Shown piece by piece: positions 47,285 to 56,456 of a DNA stretch of 64,000 bases. Under the pieces are notes generated by a model that worked only from the letters and a program-made list of their open reading frames with translations, had not been told where the DNA came from and did not search any database. The stretch's first letter is position 1; every line of letters starts with the position of its first letter. Origin of the DNA: Kalymmatonema hyalinum WJT4-NPBG1 (GTDB taxonomy: Bacteria; Cyanobacteriota; Cyanobacteriia; Cyanobacteriales; Nostocaceae); contig JAHHIB010000002.1 of the NCBI GenBank assembly GCA_019359075.1, forward strand, positions 111,979-175,978, in the 5' to 3' direction. Made by a program: the position numbers and the translations under genes.

Positions 47285-48222
47285 AACCGAAAGAAGAAGG
47301 CCTGGAGTGGGGGATTTGAACCACAGACACAATTGTAGACCACCAATTTTCAATCTTGCGTGTGGTGTTTCCCCCGTTTGATCACAAGGAAGGAGACCTT
47401 CTTGTTCCTTATACCCTATAGCCATTTTTGTACATCTACTGAGATGAGAAATAAAAATCTTGACTTGATAATTGGGGTTCTTCCGAAAAATTTTCTTTGG
47501 TTTTCTCAGGATTACTGATTTATCTTATACACTGTTTATGATAGCTTCCGTTAAATGTAGGGAGAATTACTGAAGACTAAAGATAGGGTTATATAAGAAA
47601 TTTGTATAGAAGATATGAGAAACAGCCAAAATTGAATGATAGATTTTCGTGAATTTGAATTTTCTCTCAATCGGGGAACAAAAACGTTCGGAGTCAGTCA
47701 AATCAGGAGTTTAAGCTATTTGGAACCCAGGTGTCATTTTAATCTTGGCTAGAGGAAAGTGCGAGTTAACACGGTTGTTTTTGGGGAATAATCAACGTAA
47801 AGTCTCGTGTGAGTAAGACGGATGGGGTAGAAAAACTTTGAAGATATCTACAGCAGGGTGTAGTGCTATAGCGCTGAAGTCGTAGTATTTCATTGCCCAA
47901 AGCAATACAAGACTTGGCAAAAGTGTGATTATTGTCAGTCGGGAGTGCTAAAGCGACTAAAGCGCCAAGTGTAAAGAAGAAAACTTATCTGATGTAAGAG
48001 CTTTAAGGTGTGAGGTGTGAACAGGACAAGCCAACGCGTAAATTTAATTTTTAATAAATCAATCGTGTGAACTTGTCTAAATCACAGAACCAGGTTAATC
48101 TTGCCTAAGTATCTCTGATAGGTGTGATCTTGATCTATTCTTGGTAGTGATCTAAATCATTGACTAGTATCAGACTGAAAAATTGAGCTCAGTTAAGCGC
48201 TAGTGATCATAGGAGGTCGTCT
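47285..48222. other. 938-bp non-coding region upstream of the M23 peptidase gene
   Basis: No ORF with family support lies here. Items seen: a tRNA-like 3' fragment (minus strand, about 47304-47330, ggggatttgaacc), an imperfect hairpin acaaggaaggagaccttcttgt (47384-47405), and a long mixed-composition leader with tgctatagc and a possible hairpin attgc-ccaaa-gcaat near 47892-47906. The length before a cell-wall hydrolase gene suggests a long regulated 5' leader. I could not recognise a known riboswitch. Confidence 0.5.
48211..48217 (+). promoter_or_regulatory. Strong Shine-Dalgarno for a TTG start
   Basis: aggaggt stands five bases before TTG 48223. This near-perfect anti-16S match decides the TTG start of the M23 peptidase gene. 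Confidence 0.8.
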
Positions 48223-50547
48223 TTGAAACGAGCATTGAAGAAGAAAGTGAAAGCTGAGTTGGACAAAGCCCTAGGCGATGATGCCCCGGTGGAACATATA
48301 GACATGGTTAATCCAAGGGTTAACTCTTGCCGGGTGCCAACAACAGCCGCGATGATTGGCTTGGCAATATCAATGGGAGCAACCAGCGTTTTGGTGACTC
48401 GACAAAGCGACCAAGCCGCAGCAGCAGAAGCGCTAGGTAACCAAAATACAGCTTCAACGGTTCCTGCTTCTGATGCCGAAGTGAAATATACTTCCACAAA
48501 AAAACTACAGTTGCCAGGTGTCTCATCAGTAAGTGTGCCTGAAAGTCCTGCTGTAGTTGAACCAACAGCAATTTCACAGGTACCCGGGCTGAGAGCTAAA
48601 TGGCAAGTCGCGGCAAGCAGGATGTCTGTCCCAGCCTCTGCACCAGTGGTAGTTCCAAATTCGCCCAAAGGAGCAGAGGAACAAAGCGTTGCCTGGGAAA
48701 AAACCAACGTGCAACAGTCCAAAAAGCTAGGAGTACAAACACTCTCTCATGCTGATCGTATGGCTGGTGTGCAAAGCGTCTCCTCAGTGTCTGCTCAACC
48801 AAAAACAGCAGAAGCAAAGAACACACTGGACGCAGAAGTCAATGCTCAATTGAAAGCGCAGCAAGAATATGCGCTCAACAGATTACAAGAAAAATCGAAC
48901 AGTTTAAGAAAGAGTCTGGCGGATTGGCAATCTAAGGAAACCAAAGATTTATCACAACAACCAGTGACTCGGTTCGCACAGCCAATGACAGTGGCTGAGC
49001 AAATGCAAAAGACAAGCACAAGTACCACTGCTAGTCAGCAGTTGGAAACAAACAGCGATGTCAGCAGAACAAAGCTTGTGTCGAAGTTAAAGCAAAGGTT
49101 AGAGCCACAGGTGTCACCAGCACCAATGCCAACAACCGCACCAGCAACAGCCGCAGTTGTTGCGCCAATGACCACACAAACGGCAACTGCGGTAACACAC
49201 GAAGTTAAGCCTGGAGAAACACTAGCGGCGATCGCCAACCATTACGGAATTTCAGTCTCACAACTACTCAACGCGAATAATCTCAGCAATCCCTATCAGC
49301 TGCAAATCAACCAAAAACTGTCCGTTCCCGTGACTGAGAACCGCAGTACTACCCAGCCAACTGTCGCAGCTAGTGGTACTACCAACGTTGGCGAAATCAG
49401 TGCAAACTCAGTCATTGCCAACAACAGCAGTGTGACTGTCCCGACACCAGTACTTACGGACAAACAGTTTCAAACCTACATTGAATCAACTACTGGTAAC
49501 TCAGCAGAAAATACTATTACAACTTCCCAAACGGCCTCTGGTGCTGTCACATCTTATAGTGCTAATGGTGTTGGTGGTGATGCCCCAGTGCCAAAAGTTT
49601 TTACAGAAATTCAACTAGCAAACAAACCACCTGCTACGACAACAAAACAAGTAAAAAATAGTCAACGTCTGCGCAGCTTACAAGCGGAAATTGAGAAATT
49701 GCGGGAGAAATACCGCTCTCAAGAAGCTGGTAACATCGTTGTTCCAGAGGGTTCCCAAACCAATGAGACTTCGGTGACGGTTCCCGTTTCCAATCAAAAC
49801 GATAGAGCCGTGCAAATTTCTGTGCCAAAACCAAATGACACAGCAGTGCAGATGCCAGTGACTGGATCGAACAATGCTGTTATACAAATACCCGTTCCCA
49901 GACCGATAGCACCTAACTATAGTACCAAACCAGGTAAGCCTACATATGGTGCTAGAAGACCTGGAAACGAACCAATTAATCCAGAACTACTACCACCTAA
50001 TCAAACAATAGCAGCGCCTTCAATGGGTGGTGACGCCTCGCGTTCACTCGGTTCTTTGCAGGGATCAACTGTTTCTCCACAATTACCGCCTTTAGCAGCG
50101 GTGGATAGATACCTGCCTAAAGTCATTGACGAGAATACACCCCCCCCGTCTACCTCGTCCACAGGTTATATTTGGCCTGCGAAGGGTACGCTGACTTCTG
50201 GTTATGGTTGGCGCTGGGGAAGAATGCACAAAGGAATTGACATTGCTAACTCAACTGGTACACCGATTTACGCAGTAGCTGACGGTATCGTAGAAAAGGC
50301 AGGCTGGAACAGTGGTGGCTATGGCAACCTTGTGGATATCCGCCATGCTGATGGCAGCATGACTCGCTATGGTCACAATAGCAAGCTTTTGGTGCAGGCT
50401 GGTCAACAGGTACAGCAAGGTCAAACAATTGCTTTAATGGGTAGCACTGGCTTTAGCACTGGTCCGCACACCCACTTTGAAATCCATCCGTCTGGCAAAG
50501 GCGCAGTCAACCCAGTAGCCTTCCTGCCACCAGTAGCACGTCTGTAA
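48223..50547 (+). CDS. LysM-M23 metallopeptidase (cell-wall hydrolase or regulator)
   Basis: 774 residues. A basic N-terminus and a short hydrophobic segment (TTAAMIGLAISMGATSVLV, about 40-58) suggest a membrane-anchored or exported protein. A long Ser/Thr/Pro/Gln-rich linker with coiled coil (about 195-235) leads to a LysM domain at about 325-370 (HEVKPGETLAAIANHYGISVSQL). The M23 domain is at about 645-770: HKGIDIANSTGTPIYA gives the first zinc ligands (H and D) and GPHTHFEIHPSG the HxH. The active site is complete, so this is an active peptidoglycan endopeptidase rather than an inactive EnvC/NlpD-like factor. In filamentous cyanobacteria such enzymes act on septal walls and cell-cell channels. 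A TTG start is preferred because of the strong ribosome site. Confidence 0.92.
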   Translation: MKRALKKKVKAELDKALGDDAPVEHIDMVNPRVNSCRVPTTAAMIGLAISMGATSVLVTRQSDQAAAAEALGNQNTASTVPASDAEVKYTSTKKLQLPGVSSVSVPESPAVVEPTAISQVPGLRAKWQVAASRMSVPASAPVVVPNSPKGAEEQSVAWEKTNVQQSKKLGVQTLSHADRMAGVQSVSSVSAQPKTAEAKNTLDAEVNAQLKAQQEYALNRLQEKSNSLRKSLADWQSKETKDLSQQPVTRFAQPMTVAEQMQKTSTSTTASQQLETNSDVSRTKLVSKLKQRLEPQVSPAPMPTTAPATAAVVAPMTTQTATAVTHEVKPGETLAAIANHYGISVSQLLNANNLSNPYQLQINQKLSVPVTENRSTTQPTVAASGTTNVGEISANSVIANNSSVTVPTPVLTDKQFQTYIESTTGNSAENTITTSQTASGAVTSYSANGVGGDAPVPKVFTEIQLANKPPATTTKQVKNSQRLRSLQAEIEKLREKYRSQEAGNIVVPEGSQTNETSVTVPVSNQNDRAVQISVPKPNDTAVQMPVTGSNNAVIQIPVPRPIAPNYSTKPGKPTYGARRPGNEPINPELLPPNQTIAAPSMGGDASRSLGSLQGSTVSPQLPPLAAVDRYLPKVIDENTPPPSTSSTGYIWPAKGTLTSGYGWRWGRMHKGIDIANSTGTPIYAVADGIVEKAGWNSGGYGNLVDIRHADGSMTRYGHNSKLLVQAGQQVQQGQTIALMGSTGFSTGPHTHFEIHPSGKGAVNPVAFLPPVARL

Positions 50548-50586
50548 TCGGTGACTATCTCTCACTCAATGATTGCTTATTCTTTG

Positions 50587-50617
50587 GAGGGAGAGCAACT
50601 CCCTCTTTTGCTTTTTT
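50587..50617 (+). terminator. Rho-independent terminator after the M23 gene
   Basis: gagggag, loop agcaa, ctccctc, then ttttgcttttttt: a 7-bp GC-rich stem followed at once by T-runs, located 40 bp after the stop codon. This is a textbook intrinsic terminator. Confidence 0.9.
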
Positions 50618-50736
50618 TGGGTGTAGGCACACAGTCAAACGGAGTTACTCTCAAAGATATTACCCAGTCTTACTCAAAACTTGAGCTTTGACTTCAAAAT
50701 TTTTGTATGCTATATTAGGAAAACGAAAAAATGTTT

Positions 50737-50810
50737 GGCTCAGTAGCTCAGTAGGTTAGAGCACGGGACTCATAAGCCTGGGGTCGTTGGTTCGAATCCG
50801 ACCTGAGCCA
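50737..50810 (+). tRNA. tRNA-Met (CAT)
   Basis: 74 nt. The acceptor arms GGCTCAG and CTGAGCC pair over seven bases, and the D arm AGCTCAGTAGGTTAGAGC is standard. The anticodon loop CTCATAA carries CAT, and the T arm is GTTGG-TTCGAAT-CCGAC. The 3' CCA is not encoded. The variable loop and D arm resemble elongator tRNA-Met rather than initiator. A minor-isoleucine tRNA with lysidine cannot be excluded, since it also has a CAT anticodon. The top pair of the anticodon stem is A against G, a slight irregularity. Confidence 0.93.
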
Positions 50811-50882
50811 CTTACTCATGAAAAATGAAGAAAGAAAAAAGAAGAGTGAAGAGATAGTTTTTTCTTCGTTCTTCTTTTTTGA

Positions 50883-53141
50883 TTATTTTATTTTTATGTG
50901 GCGAATAACCTCGGCAACAGACCAAGCTTGAGCTATAGCCCCTCTAGGTGTATGGGGTTGATCACCATCAAAAATTTCGGAAATAGAGCCAATACAGGCA
51001 TCCGATAGAAAGTGTTCTAGTAAGGGTTGCCAATCAAAGGGCAATGGTTGTTCAGGGTAAAAACGCTCCCAAGCGCGGATGAAAGGACCAATCAACCAAC
51101 TCCAGACTGTACCTTGGTGGTAAGCGCGATCGCGTTTTTCAGAGTTGCCGTTATATTTGCCAATATATTGTGGATCTGTTGGAGCAAGACTACGAAGACC
51201 AAAAGGAGTGAGCAAGGAAGAACGAGCAAGCTCAAGAACATTTTGCCCTTGCTTTTGAGAGAACGCACAATGTGACAGCGAAAGTGCCAAAACTGCATTT
51301 GGACGAATCTGAGAGTTTCGACGGTCGTCTGGTTCAATCGTGTCGTATAAGTAGCCCAGTTGAGGATTCCAGAACTGTTGCATTGAAGCTTTTACTTGTT
51401 GTGCTAGCTGGGCGTAGCGCAGAGCCTGCTTAGCAAAACGCCCTGGATCAGCAACCACTTCCTGTTCGCTCAAAATTTCTGCCCATCGACTTGCCCAACA
51501 TAAAGCGGAATACCACAAAGCGTTAATTTCCACTGGCTTACCACGACGAGGAGTCACAGGCTGTCCTTCTACTACCGCATCCATCCAGGTAAGAGCTACA
51601 CCAGGAGCATACCAACCAATGAGTCCATCGGTAGCGTCAAGCTGTATATTATAGCGTGTGCCTCCAAGAAAAGCTTTGTAAATTTGCTGCACCACTGGAT
51701 ATTGCTCTGCCAAAAACTGCCAGTCTTGAGTGGCTTCCAAGTAAAGCCCTAAAGTTTCAAACCACCACAGCGCTGCATCAATACTGTTATAAAACGGTTC
51801 GCCACCAATGTCAGGAAATGCATTGGGAATTAAACCATGACGACAGTAACGCCCAAAGGTTTGTAGCAGTCCTTTCGCCAAGTCAAAACGCTGCGGGATC
51901 AGCGCCAACCCTGGCAAGGCAATCAAGGTATCACGCCCCCAGTCATTAAACCAGTGATATCCAGCAATCACAGTGGGACCAGCAATAGAAGCACGATAAA
52001 CAACAAACTGATCCGCTGCTTGCAGGAGTCGTCGCCAAAGGGGGGAGTGGGGAGCTCTTGAGCAGGGGAGCTCTTGAGTAGGCGAGAGTGTAAACTCTAA
52101 TTCCCCTGTGCGCACTTCCTCTTCTCCCCATCCAAAAACTTGAGACAGACGCTCTTGCTCTGCTTCTACAACTTCTGCAAAGGTTTCTGAGGTCAGGGGA
52201 GTTTGCAGTTCACTAGGAAAACCCACCCGCGCTTCCAGAGTCACTGCGTCTCCTGGCTTGAGGGTGAGTGTTATGTAACCAGGGCTATACAGGTCTTCGC
52301 GATCGCCCAACCCCCGCAGAGTTTCTTCTCTTAATTGGTAATTCCAGTACCAAACCGTGTCTGGTTGATACTCTCCTTGCGTCCAGCGCAAGTGCCAAGG
52401 TGTTCCAAAGTTGTGAGAAGTTCTTGCTTGCAAGCAAACTTGCTGTTGTCCCACCAATTGCGAGAACTGTAATTCTGGAATGACCTTTTGTTGATGGTGA
52501 AAGTCGCGATCGCCTATGAGCAATCGCAGCCTCAAGGTAGCTGCATCTGTACCTTCATAGCGATACTGAACCAAAATCCGATGACAGAAAGAAGACGCGG
52601 ATAACGGGGGAAGCCCCTTGTCCACGGGCACTTTCTTCAACGCGAAGGCAGTTGCTATCTCCTTCGGAGACGCTGCGCGAACAACGGGGGGAACCCCAAC
52701 GCCAGTCACCTGCGACGGGAAACCCGTCTTCAGTGCTGGCTCCGCAACGCACTGCCTCGGGAACCCTCGCACCGAAGTGTCCTCTCCTTGTCCTTCCTCC
52801 ACCAACCCATATGGCATTACCAAAAGCCGAGTCAATTGCCACTCATCCTCTCCCCAAATCCATTTTGGAACTGGGTTAATATCAAAAGAGCGCAGCTGTT
52901 GGTAACCTTTTGGCTCTATCTGTCCACTACCCCAGAAGTTTGTCCCTAGCGCCATCACCCGATTTGGTAATTCTAGGCTAGCTTCTAGGTGCGAAAGCAG
53001 CAGAGTACGTCCAGAAGGCGGGCTAGTCGCGGCAAACAACCAGCCGTGGTAGGTGCGAGTGCGGGCATCAGAAACTGTACCACTGGCAAAACTTCCTAAG
53101 CCATTGGTTAGTAACCATTCTCTTGTATCTAAATCCACCAT
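50883..53141 (-). CDS. Glycogen debranching enzyme (amylo-alpha-1,6-glucosidase type)
   Basis: 752 residues. The N-terminal domain begins REWLLTNGLGSFASGTVSDA and TRTYHGWLFAA. The C-terminal (alpha/alpha)6 barrel shows HWFNDWGRDTLIALPGL, PNAFPDIGGEPFYNSIDAAL and YHQGTVWSWLIGPFI, as in archaeal/bacterial GDE enzymes that cut alpha-1,6 branches. Residues about 117-186 (GQGEDTSVRGFPRQCVAEP onward) have no counterpart I know and are encoded by small dispersed repeat DNA read in frame. Without it, LLVMPYGLVEE would join HRILVQYRYEGTDA smoothly. The gene is about 70 residues longer than expected. Function probably survives, since the insert lies outside the catalytic barrel. Confidence 0.92.
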   Translation of the reverse strand: MVDLDTREWLLTNGLGSFASGTVSDARTRTYHGWLFAATSPPSGRTLLLSHLEASLELPNRVMALGTNFWGSGQIEPKGYQQLRSFDINPVPKWIWGEDEWQLTRLLVMPYGLVEEGQGEDTSVRGFPRQCVAEPALKTGFPSQVTGVGVPPVVRAASPKEIATAFALKKVPVDKGLPPLSASSFCHRILVQYRYEGTDAATLRLRLLIGDRDFHHQQKVIPELQFSQLVGQQQVCLQARTSHNFGTPWHLRWTQGEYQPDTVWYWNYQLREETLRGLGDREDLYSPGYITLTLKPGDAVTLEARVGFPSELQTPLTSETFAEVVEAEQERLSQVFGWGEEEVRTGELEFTLSPTQELPCSRAPHSPLWRRLLQAADQFVVYRASIAGPTVIAGYHWFNDWGRDTLIALPGLALIPQRFDLAKGLLQTFGRYCRHGLIPNAFPDIGGEPFYNSIDAALWWFETLGLYLEATQDWQFLAEQYPVVQQIYKAFLGGTRYNIQLDATDGLIGWYAPGVALTWMDAVVEGQPVTPRRGKPVEINALWYSALCWASRWAEILSEQEVVADPGRFAKQALRYAQLAQQVKASMQQFWNPQLGYLYDTIEPDDRRNSQIRPNAVLALSLSHCAFSQKQGQNVLELARSSLLTPFGLRSLAPTDPQYIGKYNGNSEKRDRAYHQGTVWSWLIGPFIRAWERFYPEQPLPFDWQPLLEHFLSDACIGSISEIFDGDQPHTPRGAIAQAWSVAEVIRHIKIK
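52583..52790. repeat. Small-repeat insertion inside the debranching-enzyme gene
   Basis: About 208 bp of GC-rich repeat DNA with ctccttcggagacgctgcgc and several ggaacccc/ggggg-rich units. The word ctccttcggagacgctgcgcg is a known type of small dispersed repeat in heterocystous genomes. Both strands are open here, which explains the shadow ORFs in this interval. Confidence 0.75.
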
Positions 53142-53279
53142 TTGCTACTCAAAATCGTTATGAGTATGATATAGTCGTAACAGATCGTAATTAAACTGTG
53201 AAGACGAGGACGGGTGAAATTTACCTGACCCGAACTCCAACAATACTAGACAGATATAAGTTGAAGGAGAATTAGGTTA

Positions 53280-53891
53280 ATGCCTCTCACTTACTCAGCA
53301 GAAGGATGCCTCCGTGTAGGTCAACAGGCTCCTGAATTTACAGCAACGGCTGTGGTAGATCAGGAATTTAAAACCATTAAACTTTCCGACTATCGCGGCA
53401 AGTATGTTGTACTGTTTTTCTATCCCCTAGACTTTACCTTTGTTTGTCCCACTGAAATCACAGCCTTTAGCGATCGCCACGAAGAATTTAAAAATATTAA
53501 CACTGAAATCCTCGGTGTTTCCGTTGACAGTGAGTTTTCTCACTTGGCATGGATTCAATCAGATCGCAAGTCTGGTGGAGTGGGCGACCTCAACTACCCC
53601 TTAGTTTCCGACATCAAGAAAGAGATCAGCGCAGCTTACAACGTGCTTGATCCAGCAGCTGGCGTTGCCTTGCGCGGTCTGTTCCTCATTGACAAAGAGG
53701 GTGTCATACAGCACGCCACCATCAACAACCTAGCTTTTGGTCGCAGCGTTGATGAAACCCTACGAACTTTGCAAGCCATTCAATACGTTCAGTCCCACCC
53801 AGACGAAGTTTGCCCTGCTGGCTGGCAACCAGGCGGCCAGACAATGGTTCCCGACCCAGCGAAGTCCAAAGTTTACTTCGCTGCTGTTTAA
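53280..53891 (+). CDS. Typical 2-Cys peroxiredoxin
   Basis: 203 residues. It reduces peroxides using thioredoxin-type donors. The peroxidatic cysteine is Cys56 in [19 protein letters not shown] and the resolving cysteine about Cys178 in [14 protein letters not shown]. The C-terminal tail after the resolving cysteine (YFAAV) and GxGLG-like elements are those of plant/cyanobacterial 2-Cys Prx. The ATG start follows gaaggagaatta, a good ribosome site. It is followed by a 10-bp hairpin that probably ends its transcript, then the related gene at 54095. Confidence 0.95.
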   Translation: MPLTYSAEGCLRVGQQAPEFTATAVVDQEFKTIKLSDYRGKYVVLFFYPLDFTFVCPTEITAFSDRHEEFKNINTEILGVSVDSEFSHLAWIQSDRKSGGVGDLNYPLVSDIKKEISAAYNVLDPAAGVALRGLFLIDKEGVIQHATINNLAFGRSVDETLRTLQAIQYVQSHPDEVCPAGWQPGGQTMVPDPAKSKVYFAAV

Positions 53892-53906
53892 GTTTCAAAG
53901 GTAATA

Positions 53907-53940
53907 AGTTTGTAGTGCCGCTGAAGGGCTACTACAAACT
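53907..53940. terminator. Hairpin after the 2-Cys peroxiredoxin gene
   Basis: agtttgtagt (53907-53916) pairs with actacaaact (53931-53940), extended by gcc/ggc with one bulged base. It lies 16 bp after the stop. The lack of a T-run makes it a probable rather than certain terminator. Confidence 0.6.
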
Positions 53941-54094
53941 CTCTCAAGCTTAGCCACAGATAAACACAAATAAATCAAATTCGTAATTGATAATTCGTCA
54001 TCTATCTCGAGTTAAAAATTACTAATTATTTGGTTATTCCCGTGTTTATTTGTGTTTTTTTATACAAGCATTGAATAATCGCAGGGATAAACAG

Positions 54095-54631
54095 ATGGTC
54101 ACTTCAATTGCTTCTAGCGGCTTATTTAATAAACGATTCTTCCGCAATTTTTTACCAATACCAGCATCAAATATATTGCAACTGGGACACACAACACCAG
54201 ATTTTCAACTCCCAGATATCACCAACGGAACCGTAGTAAAATTATCTGATTATAGAGGCAAGAAACCAGTGTTACTTGCCTTTACTCGTATCTTCACAGA
54301 AAAGAATTATTGCCCCTTTTGCTATCCTCACATCAAATCCTTAAATGAAAACTACGAGCAATTTCAAAATCGCGGTATAGAAGTTTTGATGATGACGAGT
54401 ACCGACGAACGGCAGAGTCAAATCGTTGTCAAAGATTTGAGCTTAAAAATGCCGTTGTTGAGTGATCCTACCTGCCGAGTGTTTCGTACTTATCAAGTAG
54501 GGCAAGCATTAGGAGCGCCTTTGCCAGCACAGGTTGTGTTAGATAAACAGGGCAAAGTTCGCTACAAACATTTATTTTCCTTCCTTGACCATAATGCTAA
54601 GATCGAAAAATTACTAGAGCAATTCAATTAA
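54095..54631 (+). CDS. Peroxiredoxin-like AhpC/TSA family protein
   Basis: 178 residues from ATG 54095; the track adds 15 residues from repeat DNA. The thioredoxin-like fold shows LQLGHTTPDFQLPDITNGTVVKLSDYRG and the active-site region FTEKNYCPFCYPHIKSLNENYEQF. Here a CxxC pair (YCPFC) stands where a Tyr/Thr-rich loop and a single peroxidatic cysteine are usual, so it may act as a redoxin or one-Cys-plus-resolver. KMPLLSDPTCRVFRTYQVGQ and RYKHLF fit the AhpC/TSA fold. It sits 200 bp after the 2-Cys Prx gene, separated by a hairpin and dispersed repeats. Confidence 0.83.
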   Translation: MVTSIASSGLFNKRFFRNFLPIPASNILQLGHTTPDFQLPDITNGTVVKLSDYRGKKPVLLAFTRIFTEKNYCPFCYPHIKSLNENYEQFQNRGIEVLMMTSTDERQSQIVVKDLSLKMPLLSDPTCRVFRTYQVGQALGAPLPAQVVLDKQGKVRYKHLFSFLDHNAKIEKLLEQFN

Positions 54632-54735
54632 GAGGAAAAAAGGTATTTATCTGCGTAGATCTGCTACAGGCTGCGGTTTCAAATACTCTTAAACCTGATT
54701 TTTGCCAAATATTTAAAAACTAATAAATAATAATT

Positions 54736-54761
54736 TAGAGACGCGTTAGAGCGCGTCTCTA
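54736..54761. repeat. TAGAGACGCG palindromic dispersed repeat (copy 1)
   Basis: tagagacgcg, spacer ttagag, cgcgtctcta: a 10-bp perfect inverted repeat downstream of the redoxin gene. A related palindrome lies at 56497 and a decayed one at about 63168. Confidence 0.8.
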
Positions 54762-54788
54762 CTACTAACAAATCTCAATGCAAAATCG

Positions 54789-55784
54789 TTAAAGCTTCAC
54801 CTGCTGCAAATGACTGCGGGCATTGAAGGTACGCACAGCGCGGATTTTTTCATAGTATTCGCGCTCCTGTGGACTGAGGTCTTTTGGTGGTACAATTGCA
54901 ACCTTCGCCAACAAGTCACCACGTCCACTGCGAGGTTGGGGCCAGCCTTTGCCACGTAAGCGCAGGGATTGACCAGAACGCACCCCCACAGGAAGCTTCA
55001 CACTAACTGCACCATCGGGTGTGGGTACTTCAACTGAGGCTCCTAAGACCGCTTCATCTGGCGTAATTGGTATTTCGCATACCAAATTATCGCCCTCAAA
55101 CTGGAAGAAAGAGTGCGGTTGAAGTTCGACTTTTAGATATAAATCGCCACGTTGTTGGGTGAAAGGGCTGACTGGTCCTTTGCCCCGCACGCGCAAACGA
55201 CTGCCAGGTTTTGCACCTGCGGGGATGCGGACATCAATGACCTCGTTGCCTAGATTCAAGTGCTTCTGTACACCATGAAATGCTTCGGAAAAACTTAGGG
55301 CGATCGCAGCTTCGCTATCTTGAGTAGCGCCAGCAGTACCTACATCTTGAAAACCAAAATCATTAAAGTTGTTAAAACCACCAGGTGCACCAGTGCTAGT
55401 GCGGTAATAACTTTGCCCCCCACTGCGTGCGCTAGCGCCTCCAAAGCGCCCTAATAACTCGTTGATAAATTCATCAAAACTACCATACTGGCTGAAGTCA
55501 AAACCGCCCATATCAACACCGACACCAGATGGGAAGCCACTTTCAGCCGCTTGTTTCCAATATTGACCAAATTGGTCGTACTTTTTGCGTTTGTCGGCGT
55601 CTGACAAAACTTCGTATGCTTCGTTAATTTCCTTGAAGCGTGCTTCGGCTTGTTTGTTGCCTGGGTTAACATCAGGGTGATATTTTCGGGCTAATTTACG
55701 AAAGGCTTGTTTAACTTCTTCTGGACTGGCAGTTTTACTAACGCCCAAAGTTGCATAATAATCCTTGAAGTCAGTTGCAGCCAT
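54789..55784 (-). CDS. J-domain co-chaperone (CbpA/DnaJ-type without zinc finger)
   Basis: 331 residues. The N-terminal J domain (YYATLGVSKTASPEEVKQAF) has the HPD motif at residues 36-38 in LARKYHPDVNPG, which stimulates Hsp70 (DnaK) ATPase. A Gly/Phe-rich linker (about 80-155) follows, then the two-lobed C-terminal substrate domain (IDVRIPAGAKPGSRLRVRGKG, SVKLPVGVRSGQSLRLRGKG). The zinc-finger cysteines of class A DnaJ are absent, so this is a class B/CbpA-like protein. Full length, ATG start. It is not next to dnaK; the neighbours do not define a client. Confidence 0.95.
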   Translation of the reverse strand: MAATDFKDYYATLGVSKTASPEEVKQAFRKLARKYHPDVNPGNKQAEARFKEINEAYEVLSDADKRKKYDQFGQYWKQAAESGFPSGVGVDMGGFDFSQYGSFDEFINELLGRFGGASARSGGQSYYRTSTGAPGGFNNFNDFGFQDVGTAGATQDSEAAIALSFSEAFHGVQKHLNLGNEVIDVRIPAGAKPGSRLRVRGKGPVSPFTQQRGDLYLKVELQPHSFFQFEGDNLVCEIPITPDEAVLGASVEVPTPDGAVSVKLPVGVRSGQSLRLRGKGWPQPRSGRGDLLAKVAIVPPKDLSPQEREYYEKIRAVRTFNARSHLQQVKL

Positions 55785-55950
55785 CTACCAGCCTCCTCTA
55801 AAAATTTCCGTTATATTTTTTCTAATATTAAAGTCGAGATAGTACATCAGATATAATTCCAGTACATACACTCTGATATTAAATTATCAAATCTTAAATA
55901 AATTCAAGTGCGGTTCTTCCTCACCACACGAGCGCAATTCCCGTACTTGA

Positions 55951-56418
55951 TTAGCTTCCAAAAGAAAAGGAAACTAAATCATCAAGCCCTTCTTCTACGC
56001 TTGGAGGCGCATCGCGAAGTTGACGATACATACGCAAGATGACGTCTTCTGGCACTTTACGTTCCCGTTTTTTGTTGCGTGCTAAACACAGCCATAGTGG
56101 GGTTCTTACCCATACTCCGGTGATGTGAGTGAAGCCAACTTCGCGGGCTAGGGCGATGACTTCGCGACGATGGCGTCGCTGGGCATTGGTTGCGTCGTAA
56201 ATTGTTGTAGCACCTGAGGCTACGGCTTGCTGAAATTGCCGCTGAATTTCCCGCCAAATCAGCAGCCAAGGTCCCTGAAAGGCTTCATTGCCAAAGAATT
56301 GCCCCCGGATGGCATCGGTAGAAATGAGTTGCCCCCAAGGGCATTCTGTTAGCAATTGCTTTGCCAAAGTGGACTTACCGCTACCAGGAAGACCAATTAA
56401 CAAAATTAACTGAGGCAT
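55951..56418 (-). CDS. P-loop kinase (polynucleotide-kinase/zeta-toxin-like), small
   Basis: 155 residues from ATG 56418 (MPQLILLIGLPGSGKST), preceded by aaggataatcg; a start 21 nt earlier is possible. GLPGSGKST is the P-loop, and ISTDAIRGQFFG, TIYDATNAQRRHRREV and the lid region VWVRTPLWLCLARNKKRERKVP are typical of AAA_33-type nucleoside or polynucleotide kinases. The substrate is not established. It is a single gene between glgC and the J-domain gene, with repeats on both sides. Confidence 0.85.
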   Translation of the reverse strand: MPQLILLIGLPGSGKSTLAKQLLTECPWGQLISTDAIRGQFFGNEAFQGPWLLIWREIQRQFQQAVASGATTIYDATNAQRRHRREVIALAREVGFTHITGVWVRTPLWLCLARNKKRERKVPEDVILRMYRQLRDAPPSVEEGLDDLVSFSFGS

Positions 56419-56456
56419 CTGTCGATTATCCTTTGTCATTTGTTAGTCGTTGGTTG

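Noticed and set aside
47400-48222. Possible c-di-AMP (ydaO-type) riboswitch ahead of the cell-wall peptidase gene
   Set aside because: Considered since such riboswitches control cell-wall hydrolases; the conserved ydaO sequence elements were not found by eye.
48207-48722. 171-residue minus-strand ORF opposite the M23 gene
   Set aside because: Shadow of the low-complexity linker; no start context or family pattern.
52555-52905. ORFs on both strands inside the debranching-enzyme gene
   Set aside because: Repeat DNA that is open in several frames; the long enzyme frame explains the region.
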